NCBI GenBank assembly: GCA_900553935.1
Contig: USFK01000101.1
Coordinates: 1-5,975, forward strand
DNA: 5,975 bases
Direction of reading: 5' to 3'
DNA from: an uncultured Collinsella sp.
GTDB lineage: Bacteria > Actinomycetota > Coriobacteriia > Coriobacteriales > Coriobacteriaceae
Part shown: positions 1 through 5,340 of the stretch, piece by piece
How the letters are laid out: every line of letters begins with the position of its first letter
Position numbering within the stretch: the stretch's first letter is position 1
The notes under the pieces: generated by a model
The model's input: the letters and a program-made list of their open reading frames with translations, nothing else
The model's database searches: none
Told to the model about the DNA's origin: nothing
Program-made: the position numbers and the translations under genes

Positions 1-49
1 AGTACACCATTCTGTGTAATGTTGTTGCATCATGTTGATTTTTCCTTGC
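1..49. other. Short non-coding stretch downstream of the DeoR gene
   Basis: AT-rich sequence after the stop codon of the minus-strand regulator. No reading frame is supported here. On the plus strand there is a very weak hairpin (ATCA/TGAT around 30-39) followed by five T residues. It could be the tail of a weak terminator for a gene to the left, but the stem is too short to call. Confidence 0.3.
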
Positions 50-826
50 TCAATTGGGATGACTGCGACTGCTCTCGATCGCCGCCGTCATGATGCCCTC
101 GTTGTCTCCATCAACGATGATGCCGTCGAGGTCATCGATCTGCGCGGACTGATAAAAACTGGTCTTGTTGAACTTTCCCTGGTCAACCATCATGTAGCCC
201 TGGTTTGAGTTGGTAAGGTACATATGCTTGATCATGGCCGAGAAGTCGTGCTCGACGGTAAAACCGTGGTCGGGGTGGAATCCGTCAGCACTGACAAACG
301 CCTTGTCGGCATGTAGTTTGCTCATGCAGTCGAGCGTCAGTGCGCCCGCGAGATAGAGGTGGCCCTTGCGCACGGAGCCGCCCAGCAGCACTACCGAAGC
401 ATTGGGGAGATTGAAGCTGGCGTAGTTCGCGATTGCAAGATCGCCGGTGATAATGGTGATCTCACGCTTGTCCATGAGGGCCTTAGCGAAGTAAAAGCCT
501 GTGGTGCCGATATCAATTACCAGAACATCGCCATCATCAACAAGAGTTGCTGCGGTTGCGGCGATGGCCTCCTTGGCCTCGACTTGGACATTGATGCGCT
601 CCTCGGGATACGAGATTGCGTTGGAGCGAGAAAGCGATACCGCTCCGCCGCGTACGCGACGCAGCTTGCCTTCGGATTCCAGCGAGATGAGGTCGTGTCG
701 TGCGGTGACTTCCGAAACCGAAAAACGGCGAACGATGTCGGATACCGAGATATTTGGCTTTTCGGCCAGCCAATTCATGATAAATCGCTGACGCTCGGCC
801 GGTGAAAGGTCTGAAGTAGATGCCAT
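50..826 (-). CDS. DeoR-family transcriptional regulator (HTH + DeoRC sensor domain)
   Basis: A 258-residue protein, the usual DeoR-family length (about 250). Residues ~7-62 form the DeoR winged helix-turn-helix, with recognition helix around SEVTARHDLISLE (38-50) and the wing ending in RRVRGGA. Residues ~75-235 form the DeoRC phosphosugar-sensor domain: DIGTT (105-109), VVLLGG (145-150), ADKAFVSADG (173-182) and DQGKFNK (215-221) are the expected ligand-site loops. Family members are cytoplasmic repressors released by a sugar phosphate. The ATG at 826 is chosen because AAAAGGAG (833-840, read on the minus strand) lies 6 nt ahead. The frame stays open 49 codons further upstream, but that extension runs through the promoter and is not protein-like. 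It is divergent from the tal-PTS operon, so it most likely controls that operon and itself. The effector is unknown. Confidence 0.93.
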   Translation of the reverse strand: MASTSDLSPAERQRFIMNWLAEKPNISVSDIVRRFSVSEVTARHDLISLESEGKLRRVRGGAVSLSRSNAISYPEERINVQVEAKEAIAATAATLVDDGDVLVIDIGTTGFYFAKALMDKREITIITGDLAIANYASFNLPNASVVLLGGSVRKGHLYLAGALTLDCMSKLHADKAFVSADGFHPDHGFTVEHDFSAMIKHMYLTNSNQGYMMVDQGKFNKTSFYQSAQIDDLDGIIVDGDNEGIMTAAIESSRSHPN

Positions 827-863
827 ATGCCGCTCCTTTTGAACAAAAGGTAAAAGATGCGCC

Positions 864-877
864 TTTCGTAATCGAAA
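864..877. promoter_or_regulatory. Operator-like palindrome TTTCG-TAAT-CGAAA in front of the DeoR gene
   Basis: Perfect 5-bp inverted arms (TTTCG and CGAAA) around a 4-nt spacer, 38 bp upstream of the regulator's start codon. It overlaps the proposed -10 box and start-site region. Known DeoR-family operators often contain TTTCG/TTCGA-type half sites, so autorepression is the natural reading. Binding by this protein is inferred. Confidence 0.5.
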
Positions 878-904
878 TATAACGTATCGATATGAAAAGA
901 ACAA
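876..904 (-). promoter_or_regulatory. Probable sigma-A-type promoter of the DeoR gene
   Basis: On the minus strand, -10 TATATT (881-876, 5 of 6 to TATAAT) sits exactly 17 nt downstream of TTGTTC (904-899), a weak -35. Transcription would start near 868, giving a leader of about 40 nt that contains the strong ribosome binding site. A TATCGATA palindrome (885-892) lies in the spacer. Confidence 0.45.
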
Positions 905-1069
905 GGCAAATTCGAATGAATCAAAAGAACGGAATGGCATGTCACAAATGCATGCGTAGCAGATAGTTCGCACGTAAACGGGCTATAAAGAGTCTCATTC
1001 TGAAGGTGCCGCCCAAAAGAAGTACGTTCACGCCCGATATTCGACCGTTCACGGAAAGTTGACAATTGA

Positions 1070-1146
1070 GCTTTCGATAGCTTTTGAAATGGTTTATAAA
1101 AGAAAACCGAAAAGCTTTTGAAACAAAGAAGAAGGCTTTCGATAGC
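1070..1146 (+). promoter_or_regulatory. Symmetric repeat array and candidate promoter upstream of tal1-PTS operon
   Basis: GCTTTCGATAGC, a near-palindrome, occurs identically at 1070-1081 and 1135-1146. AGCTTTTGAAA occurs identically at 1079-1089 and 1113-1123. The order is therefore A-B-B-A. All four share the pattern CTTT(C/T)GA(A/T), in keeping with DeoR-family half sites. A TATAAA (1095-1100) between the B copies could be a -10, with TTTCGA (1072-1077) inside the first A repeat as a poor -35 at 17-nt spacing. A repressor bound here would cover that promoter and its start site. The repeats are seen; regulator identity and exact promoter are inferred. Confidence 0.5.
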
Positions 1147-1174
1147 AATAGTGTTAGATGAGAAAGGACCGAAC

Positions 1175-1885
1175 ATGGCGATCAAGGTGTTTGCCGACGG
1201 CGCTAACCTCGAGGGCATGCTTGACATGCATGACAATGGCAACGTTCAGGGCTTCACGACCAATCCTTCCCTTATGAAGGCCGGCGGCGTGACCGACTAC
1301 CGCGCTTTTGCCAAGACGGTTCTTGAGCACATTACTGATGTGTCGGTCTCTTTTGAGGTATTCGCCGACGACGAGGCAGGTATGGAAGCCGAGGCTCGCG
1401 AGATCGCAACCTGGGCAGACAACGTCTACGTTAAGATCCCGGCGCTCAACACCAAGGGTGAGTCCACTGCCGCGCTGGTCAAGCGCCTTTCTGCCGACGG
1501 CATCAAGGTGAATGTCACCACTATCTTCACGCCCGAGCAGGTCGACGAGTTTGTCGATGCCGTCTCTGCTGAGACCCCCTCTATTCTGTCCATCTTTGCC
1601 GGCCGCATTGCCGATACCGGCGTCGATCCGCTGCCCCTCATGGCGGAGTCCGTAAAGAAGGCTGCCGTTAAGCCTGCTGCCGAGGTTCTCTGGGCGTCTA
1701 CGCGCGAGGTCCTCAATATCTTCCAGGCGGAGTCCGTTGGATGCCAGATCATTACGGTCCCCAATGCCCTTCTTGCCAAACGCAAGAATTTCGGGAAAGA
1801 TTTGCTTGAGTACTCGCTTGATACGGTCAAGGGCTTTGCCCGCGACATTCAGGCGCTTGGTTTTCACATCCTGCCCGAGGAGTAG
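1175..1885 (+). CDS. tal: Transaldolase / fructose-6-phosphate aldolase family enzyme, copy 1
   Basis: A 236-residue TIM-barrel enzyme of the small TAL/FSA family, cytoplasmic, forming a Schiff base with Lys87 (VYVKIP, 84-89). Other family landmarks are Asp8, FTTNPSLM (27-34), VTTIF (114-118), AGRI with Arg144, and WAS with Ser175. The residues that separate the two activities are Glu61 (SFEVFA) and Phe141 (FAGRI). FsaA of E. coli has Gln59 and Tyr131 at the corresponding places, while TalB has Glu96 and Phe178, so transaldolase chemistry (moving a dihydroxyacetone unit between sedoheptulose-7-P and fructose-6-P) is favoured. The ATG is set by AGAAAGGA at 1161-1168, 6 nt ahead; a TTG 57 bp upstream has no such support. 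It is first gene of the operon, with EIIA 9 nt downstream. A database may call it fructose-6-phosphate aldolase; substrate is untested. Confidence 0.92.
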   Translation: MAIKVFADGANLEGMLDMHDNGNVQGFTTNPSLMKAGGVTDYRAFAKTVLEHITDVSVSFEVFADDEAGMEAEAREIATWADNVYVKIPALNTKGESTAALVKRLSADGIKVNVTTIFTPEQVDEFVDAVSAETPSILSIFAGRIADTGVDPLPLMAESVKKAAVKPAAEVLWASTREVLNIFQAESVGCQIITVPNALLAKRKNFGKDLLEYSLDTVKGFARDIQALGFHILPEE

Positions 1886-1894
1886 GGGACGAGT

Positions 1895-2341
1895 ATGCTG
1901 ACCGATCTTCTTAAGCCCGAGCTTGTTGCCTGCCACGTCGAGGCCTCCGACTGGGAGGAAGCGATCAGGGCATGCGGTAAGTTGCTCGTAGACGCTGGCA
2001 GATGCGACCAGAGCTATGTTGACGCCATGATTTCATCGGTTCACAAATTCGGCCCCTATATGGTCTTGGAAGAGGGCATCGCCATGCCCCACGCTCAGGC
2101 AGATGGCAATGTGAGTGAAGCGGGGATCTGTATCGTCACGCTTGACCCTGCCATTGCGTTTGGACACGAGGATTTCGATCCGGTTCACGTGCTCGTGGGT
2201 ATTTGCGCACCCGACCCCAAGGCTCATCTTGGCTGCTTGGCGGAGCTTTCGCAGATGTTCGAGGATGAGGACTGCGTTGCCAAGCTCAGCGCATGCGATA
2301 CGCCCGAGCAGGTTTTGGAGACCATGCGTTCATTCTTTTAG
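1895..2341 (+). CDS. PTS sugar transporter subunit IIA (fructose/mannitol-ascorbate type)
   Basis: A 148-residue single-domain EIIA of the PTS_EIIA_2 family, the normal length for a free-standing subunit (UlaC-like). His66 in GIAMPHAQ (61-68) is the predicted phosphorylation site, taking phosphate from HPr and passing it to EIIB. GPYMVLEEGIAMPHA resembles the UlaC/SgaA active-site stretch. It has no signal peptide or membrane segment, so it is a cytoplasmic protein. It starts only 9 nt after the tal1 stop. The purine-rich AGGAG/AGGGGA spanning that stop codon (about 1878-1889) serves as ribosome binding site, which suggests translational coupling to tal1. It is followed after 75 nt by EIIB. 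Confidence 0.93.
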   Translation: MLTDLLKPELVACHVEASDWEEAIRACGKLLVDAGRCDQSYVDAMISSVHKFGPYMVLEEGIAMPHAQADGNVSEAGICIVTLDPAIAFGHEDFDPVHVLVGICAPDPKAHLGCLAELSQMFEDEDCVAKLSACDTPEQVLETMRSFF

Positions 2342-2353
2342 GCCTTAATGGCA

Positions 2354-2393
2354 CGGCGATGCGTCGCCGCTTTTGGATAGACGGAAAACCGTC
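2354..2393 (+). other. Two tandem hairpins between EIIA and EIIB genes
   Basis: Hairpin 1: CGGCGA (2354-2359), loop TGCG, TCGCCG (2364-2369), then CTTTT. Hairpin 2: GACGG (2380-2384), loop AAAA, CCGTC (2389-2393). Both stems are perfect. They fill most of the 75-nt gap and end just ahead of the EIIB ribosome binding site (AGGAGAGG, 2400-2407). Hairpin 1 with its short T run could act as a leaky terminator. Together they could also be an RNA-stability or processing element that sets subunit ratios. The structures are seen; the role is inferred. Confidence 0.5.
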
Positions 2394-2416
2394 ACGTGTA
2401 GGAGAGGAAGGTTGCC

Positions 2417-2692
2417 ATGCATATCATCACCGTATGCGGAAACGGCATCGGGTCCAGCCTGATGCTCGCTGGCAAAGTCGAGGAGCTTTGCGAGGAGGAG
2501 GGCATCAAGGCCGACGTTGAGTCTATGGACCTGAACGGTGCTTCTTCCGCAAATCCGGATCTGTTCATCACCGTTAAGGAACTCGCCCCCGAGCTCCACG
2601 GCAACGTTGTGATCGTTCGCAGCTATGTGAACAAGAAGAAGATCCGCGAAGACGCCCTCGAGGCAATCAAGGCGGCCGCCGCTAACGCCTAA
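2417..2692 (+). CDS. PTS sugar transporter subunit IIB (UlaB/SgaB-like)
   Basis: A 91-residue Rossmann-like EIIB of the lactose/cellobiose-ascorbate-galactitol group; UlaB-type proteins are about 95-100 residues. Cys7, at the tip of the P-loop CGNGIGSSLM (7-16), is the phosphocysteine that receives phosphate from EIIA His66 and gives it to the incoming sugar at EIIC. The CGNGIGSS loop is typical of the ascorbate/galactitol-type EIIB. The start is set by AGGAGAGG at 2400-2407, 9 nt before the ATG. It is a cytoplasmic protein, working at the membrane with the EIIC encoded 71 nt downstream. Confidence 0.93.
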   Translation: MHIITVCGNGIGSSLMLAGKVEELCEEEGIKADVESMDLNGASSANPDLFITVKELAPELHGNVVIVRSYVNKKKIREDALEAIKAAAANA

Positions 2693-2706
2693 AGCGGCAC
2701 AAAAAA

Positions 2707-2739
2707 GGGCGGTTCCCTGTGGAAGAGGGAAACGCGCCC
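2707..2739 (+). other. Hairpin between EIIB and EIIC genes
   Basis: GGGCG (2707-2711) pairs with CGCCC (2735-2739), and TTCCCT (2713-2718) pairs with AGGGAA (2726-2731). The loop is 7 nt and a small internal loop separates the two helices. It lies 14 nt after the EIIB stop and ends 11 nt before the EIIC ribosome binding site (AAAGGAAG, 2751-2758). No T run follows, so it is not a classical terminator. A stability, processing or translation-tuning role is possible. Confidence 0.45.
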
Positions 2740-2763
2740 ACGTTAGAGAGAAAGGAAGCGCAG

Positions 2764-4155
2764 ATGCAAGCCATCCTTCCCATACTTGAGTTTATCCAAT
2801 CGATTCTGACCAAGCCAGCGTGGATTATGGGCCTATTTGCCTTTGTGGGCCTTGTCGCGCTTAAGCGTCCTGCCCACAAGGTGATGACGGGCACCCTGAA
2901 GCCCATTCTTGGTTACATCATGCTGTCCGCCGGCGCCGCTGTTGTTCAGGAGAACCTTGCTCCGCTGGGTACCTTCATCGAGACCGGTTTCCACATCACC
3001 GGCGTCGTGCCCAACAACGAGGTCGTTGTTTCGATGGCTCAGAGCGTTCTCGGCGTTCAGACCATGATGATCCTGATTCTCGGCTATGTCGTGAACATTA
3101 TCATTGCCCGCTTTACCAAGTTTAAGTACATCTTCCTGACGGGCCATCACAGCATGTTTATGGCCTGCCTGCTGTCTGCCGTTCTGCAGGCATCTGGCTT
3201 CCAGGATGTCCAGCTTGTCATCGTGGGCGGCATGTTCCTGGGCCTCGTGAGCGCTATGCTTCCCGCCGTTGGTCAGCGTTTCACCGAGAAGGTTACCGAT
3301 GGCGATGAAATCGCCATGGGCCACTTCGGTTCACTCGCCTATTACATCTCCGCTGCAGTCGGTACGCTTTTTGCTAAGGACGCCGAGGAGAACAGCACCG
3401 AGAAGATCGAGGTTCCCGAGAAGTTCGCCTTCCTGCGCGACACTACCATCTCCACGGCTCTTACCATGGCCTTCTTCTACCTGGTTACCGCTTTCGCCGC
3501 TTACATTGCAGATCCTGCGGTCGTTACCAAGACCGCTGGCGGCGACAACGTGATCGTCTATGCCTTGACTTGTGCTCTGTCCTTCGCCGTTGGTGTCACC
3601 ATCGTCTATAACGGCGTCCGCATGATCCTCGCCGACCTGGTCCCGGCTTTCCAGGGCATCTCCAACAAGCTGATCCCCGGTGCCATCCCGGCCGTCGACT
3701 GCGCTGTCTTCTTCCCCTATGCTCCCACCGCCGTTATCCTCGGCTTTGTCGCTTCCTTCATCGGTGGCGTGGTCGGTATGTTCATCGTGGGCGCTACCCT
3801 GGGCATCTTCATCATCCCGGGCATGGTTCCCCACTTCTTCTGCGGTGCTACCGCGGGCATCTACGGCAATGCTACCGGCGGTCGCAAGGGCGCAGCTCTT
3901 GGCGCTTTCGTCAACGGCCTGCTCATCACCTTTGCCCCGGCCCTGCTCCTGCCCGTTCTTGACGTCTTTGGCTTCAAGAACACTACGTTCGGCGACTTCG
4001 ATTTCTCCGTCATTGGTATTACGCTTGGCCGCGCTGCCGAGGCCTTCGGTACCACCGGTGTCTACGCGATTCTTGCTGTCCTTCTGATCGTCGCCTTCGT
4101 CCCCAACTTCATCCACACCAAGGGTGCTGTGATTAACCACGTTGAGGAAGAGTAA
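2764..4155 (+). CDS. PTS sugar transporter subunit IIC (UlaA/SgaT-like)
   Basis: A 463-residue membrane permease, close to the length of E. coli UlaA (about 465). By eye there are some 10-11 hydrophobic segments, starting around residues 20-34 and ending around 432-449. Stretches matching the UlaA family are LTGHHSMF (125-132), VTDGDEIAMGH (177-187), the block from VRMILADL through GISNKLIPGAIPAVDC (285-313), and IPGMVPHFFCGATAGIYGN (351-369). It would form the translocation channel, with EIIB phosphorylating the substrate on the inner face. The ATG at 2764 is chosen because AAAGGAAG (2751-2758) precedes it at normal spacing. A GTG at 2719 would start within a hairpin and add 15 charged residues. 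It is the last gene of the operon, followed by a terminator. Family is confident; the sugar is not, since ascorbate-breakdown genes are absent. Confidence 0.94.
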   Translation: MQAILPILEFIQSILTKPAWIMGLFAFVGLVALKRPAHKVMTGTLKPILGYIMLSAGAAVVQENLAPLGTFIETGFHITGVVPNNEVVVSMAQSVLGVQTMMILILGYVVNIIIARFTKFKYIFLTGHHSMFMACLLSAVLQASGFQDVQLVIVGGMFLGLVSAMLPAVGQRFTEKVTDGDEIAMGHFGSLAYYISAAVGTLFAKDAEENSTEKIEVPEKFAFLRDTTISTALTMAFFYLVTAFAAYIADPAVVTKTAGGDNVIVYALTCALSFAVGVTIVYNGVRMILADLVPAFQGISNKLIPGAIPAVDCAVFFPYAPTAVILGFVASFIGGVVGMFIVGATLGIFIIPGMVPHFFCGATAGIYGNATGGRKGAALGAFVNGLLITFAPALLLPVLDVFGFKNTTFGDFDFSVIGITLGRAAEAFGTTGVYAILAVLLIVAFVPNFIHTKGAVINHVEEE

Positions 4156-4212
4156 TCCAGGCATACGTTAAGCCCTAATCGGGCGGAGCTCCGATAACCG
4201 GCTCCTACACGG

Positions 4213-4253
4213 AAGCGGTGGCGTCTCAAATGAGGCGTCACCGCTTTTGTTTT
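4213..4253 (+). terminator. Rho-independent terminator of the tal1-PTS operon
   Basis: Left arm from AAGCGGTG (4213) to TCTCA (4228) pairs with 4231-4246. The stem is about 16 bp with only two G-T wobbles, and the last A-T pair likely opens to enlarge the 2-nt loop. It is followed by TTTTGTTTT. It lies 58 nt after the EIIC stop codon, so it separates the operon from the second transaldolase. Confidence 0.9.
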
Positions 4254-4478
4254 GGAGTGGTTGTGAAAACGTACCGGTGAAGCGCTGTCTCTGCGCCGCG
4301 AACGGAATCAACCGCGATGATCAGCAAAAACGTTTTGCCGCTGGGGTGTCGATATAAAAATGGTAAAACTGCAAAACCGTTCGCCGAGAAGATAAAAACC
4401 CGCAGTTCACGCCTTGATAAACGTAGGTAAAGTGTTTAGCAGTTTATCGGCCGTATGCTAACGAAAGGAATCAGGCAG
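4254..4478 (+). promoter_or_regulatory. Leader/promoter region of the second transaldolase
   Basis: 225 bp without a supported gene, AT-rich towards its right end. Visible pieces: GCAAAA-ACG-TTTTGC (4324-4338), a 6-bp inverted repeat that could be an operator; TATAAA (4353-4358), a possible -10 without a good -35; and TTGATA (4414-4419) with TAGCAG (4437-4442) at 17-nt spacing, a weak sigma-A-type pair. The A-B-B-A repeats found ahead of tal1 are not present here, so the two transaldolases may be controlled differently. Which promoter is used cannot be told from the sequence. Confidence 0.4.
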
Positions 4479-5183
4479 ATGGCAATCAAGGTGTTCGCTG
4501 ACGGTGCAAATCTCGAGGGCATGCTCGACATGTACGAGAACGGCAACGTTCAGGGTTTCACGACCAACCCGTCCCTTATGAAGAAGGGCGGCGTGACGGA
4601 TTACCGCGCGTTTGCCAAGGAGGTCCTGGCCCACATCACCGATGTGTCCGTCTCGTTTGAGGTCTTTGCCGACGACGTCGAGACCATGGAGGTCGAGGCC
4701 CGCGAGATCGCTACCTGGGCCGAGAACGTCTACGTCAAGATTCCGTGCGTGACTACCAAGGGCGAGTCCACCGCCGAGCTGGTGCGCAAGCTTTCGGCCG
4801 ATGGCATCAAGGTCAACGTCACCACCATCTTTACGCCTGCGCAGGTCGACGAGATGGTCGAGGCCGTTGACGCCGAGACGCCGTCAATCATCTCGCTCTT
4901 TGCCGGCCGCATCGCCGACACCGGCGTCGACCCCATTCCGTTTATGATGGAGTCGGTCAAGAGGGCCGCCGCCAAGCCCAACTGCGAGGTCCTGTGGGCA
5001 TCCACACGCGAGCTTATCAATATTTACCAGGCGGAAGGATGCGGTTGCCAGATCATCACGGTGCCCAATAGCATCCTGGCCAAGCGCAAGAACATCGGCC
5101 GTGACCCGTACGAGGTCTCGCTCGATACCGTCCGCGGCTTTGCCAAGGATATCGCCTCGCTCGGATTCCACATCCTGCCGTAA
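4479..5183 (+). CDS. tal: Transaldolase / fructose-6-phosphate aldolase family enzyme, copy 2
   Basis: A 234-residue paralogue of the enzyme at 1175, identical at 189 of 234 aligned positions with no gaps, and lacking only the two C-terminal Glu residues. All catalytic landmarks are kept: Asp8, TTNPS (28-32), Schiff-base Lys87, Glu61, Phe141, Arg144 and Ser175, so it should be active and transaldolase-like. Differences cluster in the second half (for example 66-70, 99-104, 161-169 and 206-224), mostly conservative and on the outer part of the barrel as far as can be judged. The start is set by GAAAGGA (4463-4469), 9 nt ahead; an in-frame ATG 24 bp upstream lacks a ribosome binding site. It lies behind the operon terminator and has its own leader, so it is probably a separate transcription unit: either a housekeeping copy or one induced under other conditions. 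Confidence 0.92.
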   Translation: MAIKVFADGANLEGMLDMYENGNVQGFTTNPSLMKKGGVTDYRAFAKEVLAHITDVSVSFEVFADDVETMEVEAREIATWAENVYVKIPCVTTKGESTAELVRKLSADGIKVNVTTIFTPAQVDEMVEAVDAETPSIISLFAGRIADTGVDPIPFMMESVKRAAAKPNCEVLWASTRELINIYQAEGCGCQIITVPNSILAKRKNIGRDPYEVSLDTVRGFAKDIASLGFHILP

Positions 5184-5213
5184 CGCGAACGCTGGCTACA
5201 TCGCGGGTTGTTC

Positions 5214-5285
5214 GCCCCGGCCTTTCCTTTCCCTATCGTTCACGCGCTTCGCGAGGGTCGCGCTAGGCAAAGGAAAGGCCGGGGC
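5214..5285. repeat. Large near-perfect stem-loop (72 nt)
   Basis: A perfect 17-bp inverted repeat: GCCCCGGCCTTTCCTTT at 5214-5230 and its reverse complement at 5269-5285. It continues inward through CCTA/TAGG and CG/CG with single mismatches, so about 24 of the outer 26 positions pair. A small CGCG-CTT-CGCG hairpin (5243-5253) sits at the tip. No T run follows on either strand, so it is not a standard terminator, although it lies 30 nt after the tal2 stop. It might be a dispersed palindromic repeat, an mRNA 3'-end stabiliser or a small mobile unit. No transposase is present. Confidence 0.7.
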
Positions 5286-5318
5286 TGCCGACACGAACTT
5301 GCCGGTAGGTTGGTGATA

Positions 5319-5337
5319 GGCTTCCATATCCTGCCGT
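5319..5337 (+). pseudogene. Stray 19-nt copy of a transaldolase 3' end (encodes GFHILP)
   Basis: This stretch matches 5163-5181, the last sense codons of tal2, at 17 of 19 positions. Read in the same frame both differences are third-base and silent (GGA/GGC, CAC/CAT), so both encode Gly-Phe-His-Ile-Leu-Pro; tal1 also ends in GFHILP before two Glu. Where tal2 has its stop, this copy has TGG. It is too short to be a gene. It may be the tail of a lost transaldolase or a duplicated junction from insertion of the 156-bp segment that separates the two copies. Chance is possible but would not favour silent differences. Confidence 0.4.
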
Positions 5338-5340
5338 GGA

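Larger units (their letters stand above)
827..1174. other. Divergent intergenic control region between the DeoR gene and tal1
   Basis: 348 bp, clearly more AT-rich than the flanking genes, with no convincing reading frame. The left part holds the regulator's promoter and palindrome. The right part (1059-1146) holds the repeat array in front of tal1. Between about 905 and 1058 I see an ATTCGAAT palindrome (912-919 area) and a GTTCACG repeat (1025 and 1047), with nothing firmer. Confidence 0.7.

Noticed and set aside
827..973. 49-codon N-terminal extension of the DeoR frame
   Set aside because: The ATG at 826 has a strong ribosome binding site. The extension covers the promoter and operator and is Phe/Arg-rich without a DeoR counterpart.
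1059..1064. Perfect TTGACA as the -35 of the tal1 promoter
   Set aside because: No acceptable -10 lies 16-18 nt downstream; the nearest TATAAA is 30 nt away. It may be fortuitous.
2719..2763. GTG start adding 15 residues to EIIC
   Set aside because: It lies in the loop of a hairpin without a ribosome binding site, while AAAGGAAG precedes the ATG at 2764 at good spacing.
3331..4164. Long antisense reading frame (277 codons) opposite EIIC
   Set aside because: It is a shadow of the strongly biased EIIC codons; the product is Asp/Glu/Gly-rich without a domain and has no start signal. The same applies to the long frame opposite tal1 (1154-1936).
4265..4278. TGAAAACGT resembling a catabolite-response (cre) site
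   Set aside because: Only the left half fits the cre pattern, and CcpA control is unproven in this lineage.
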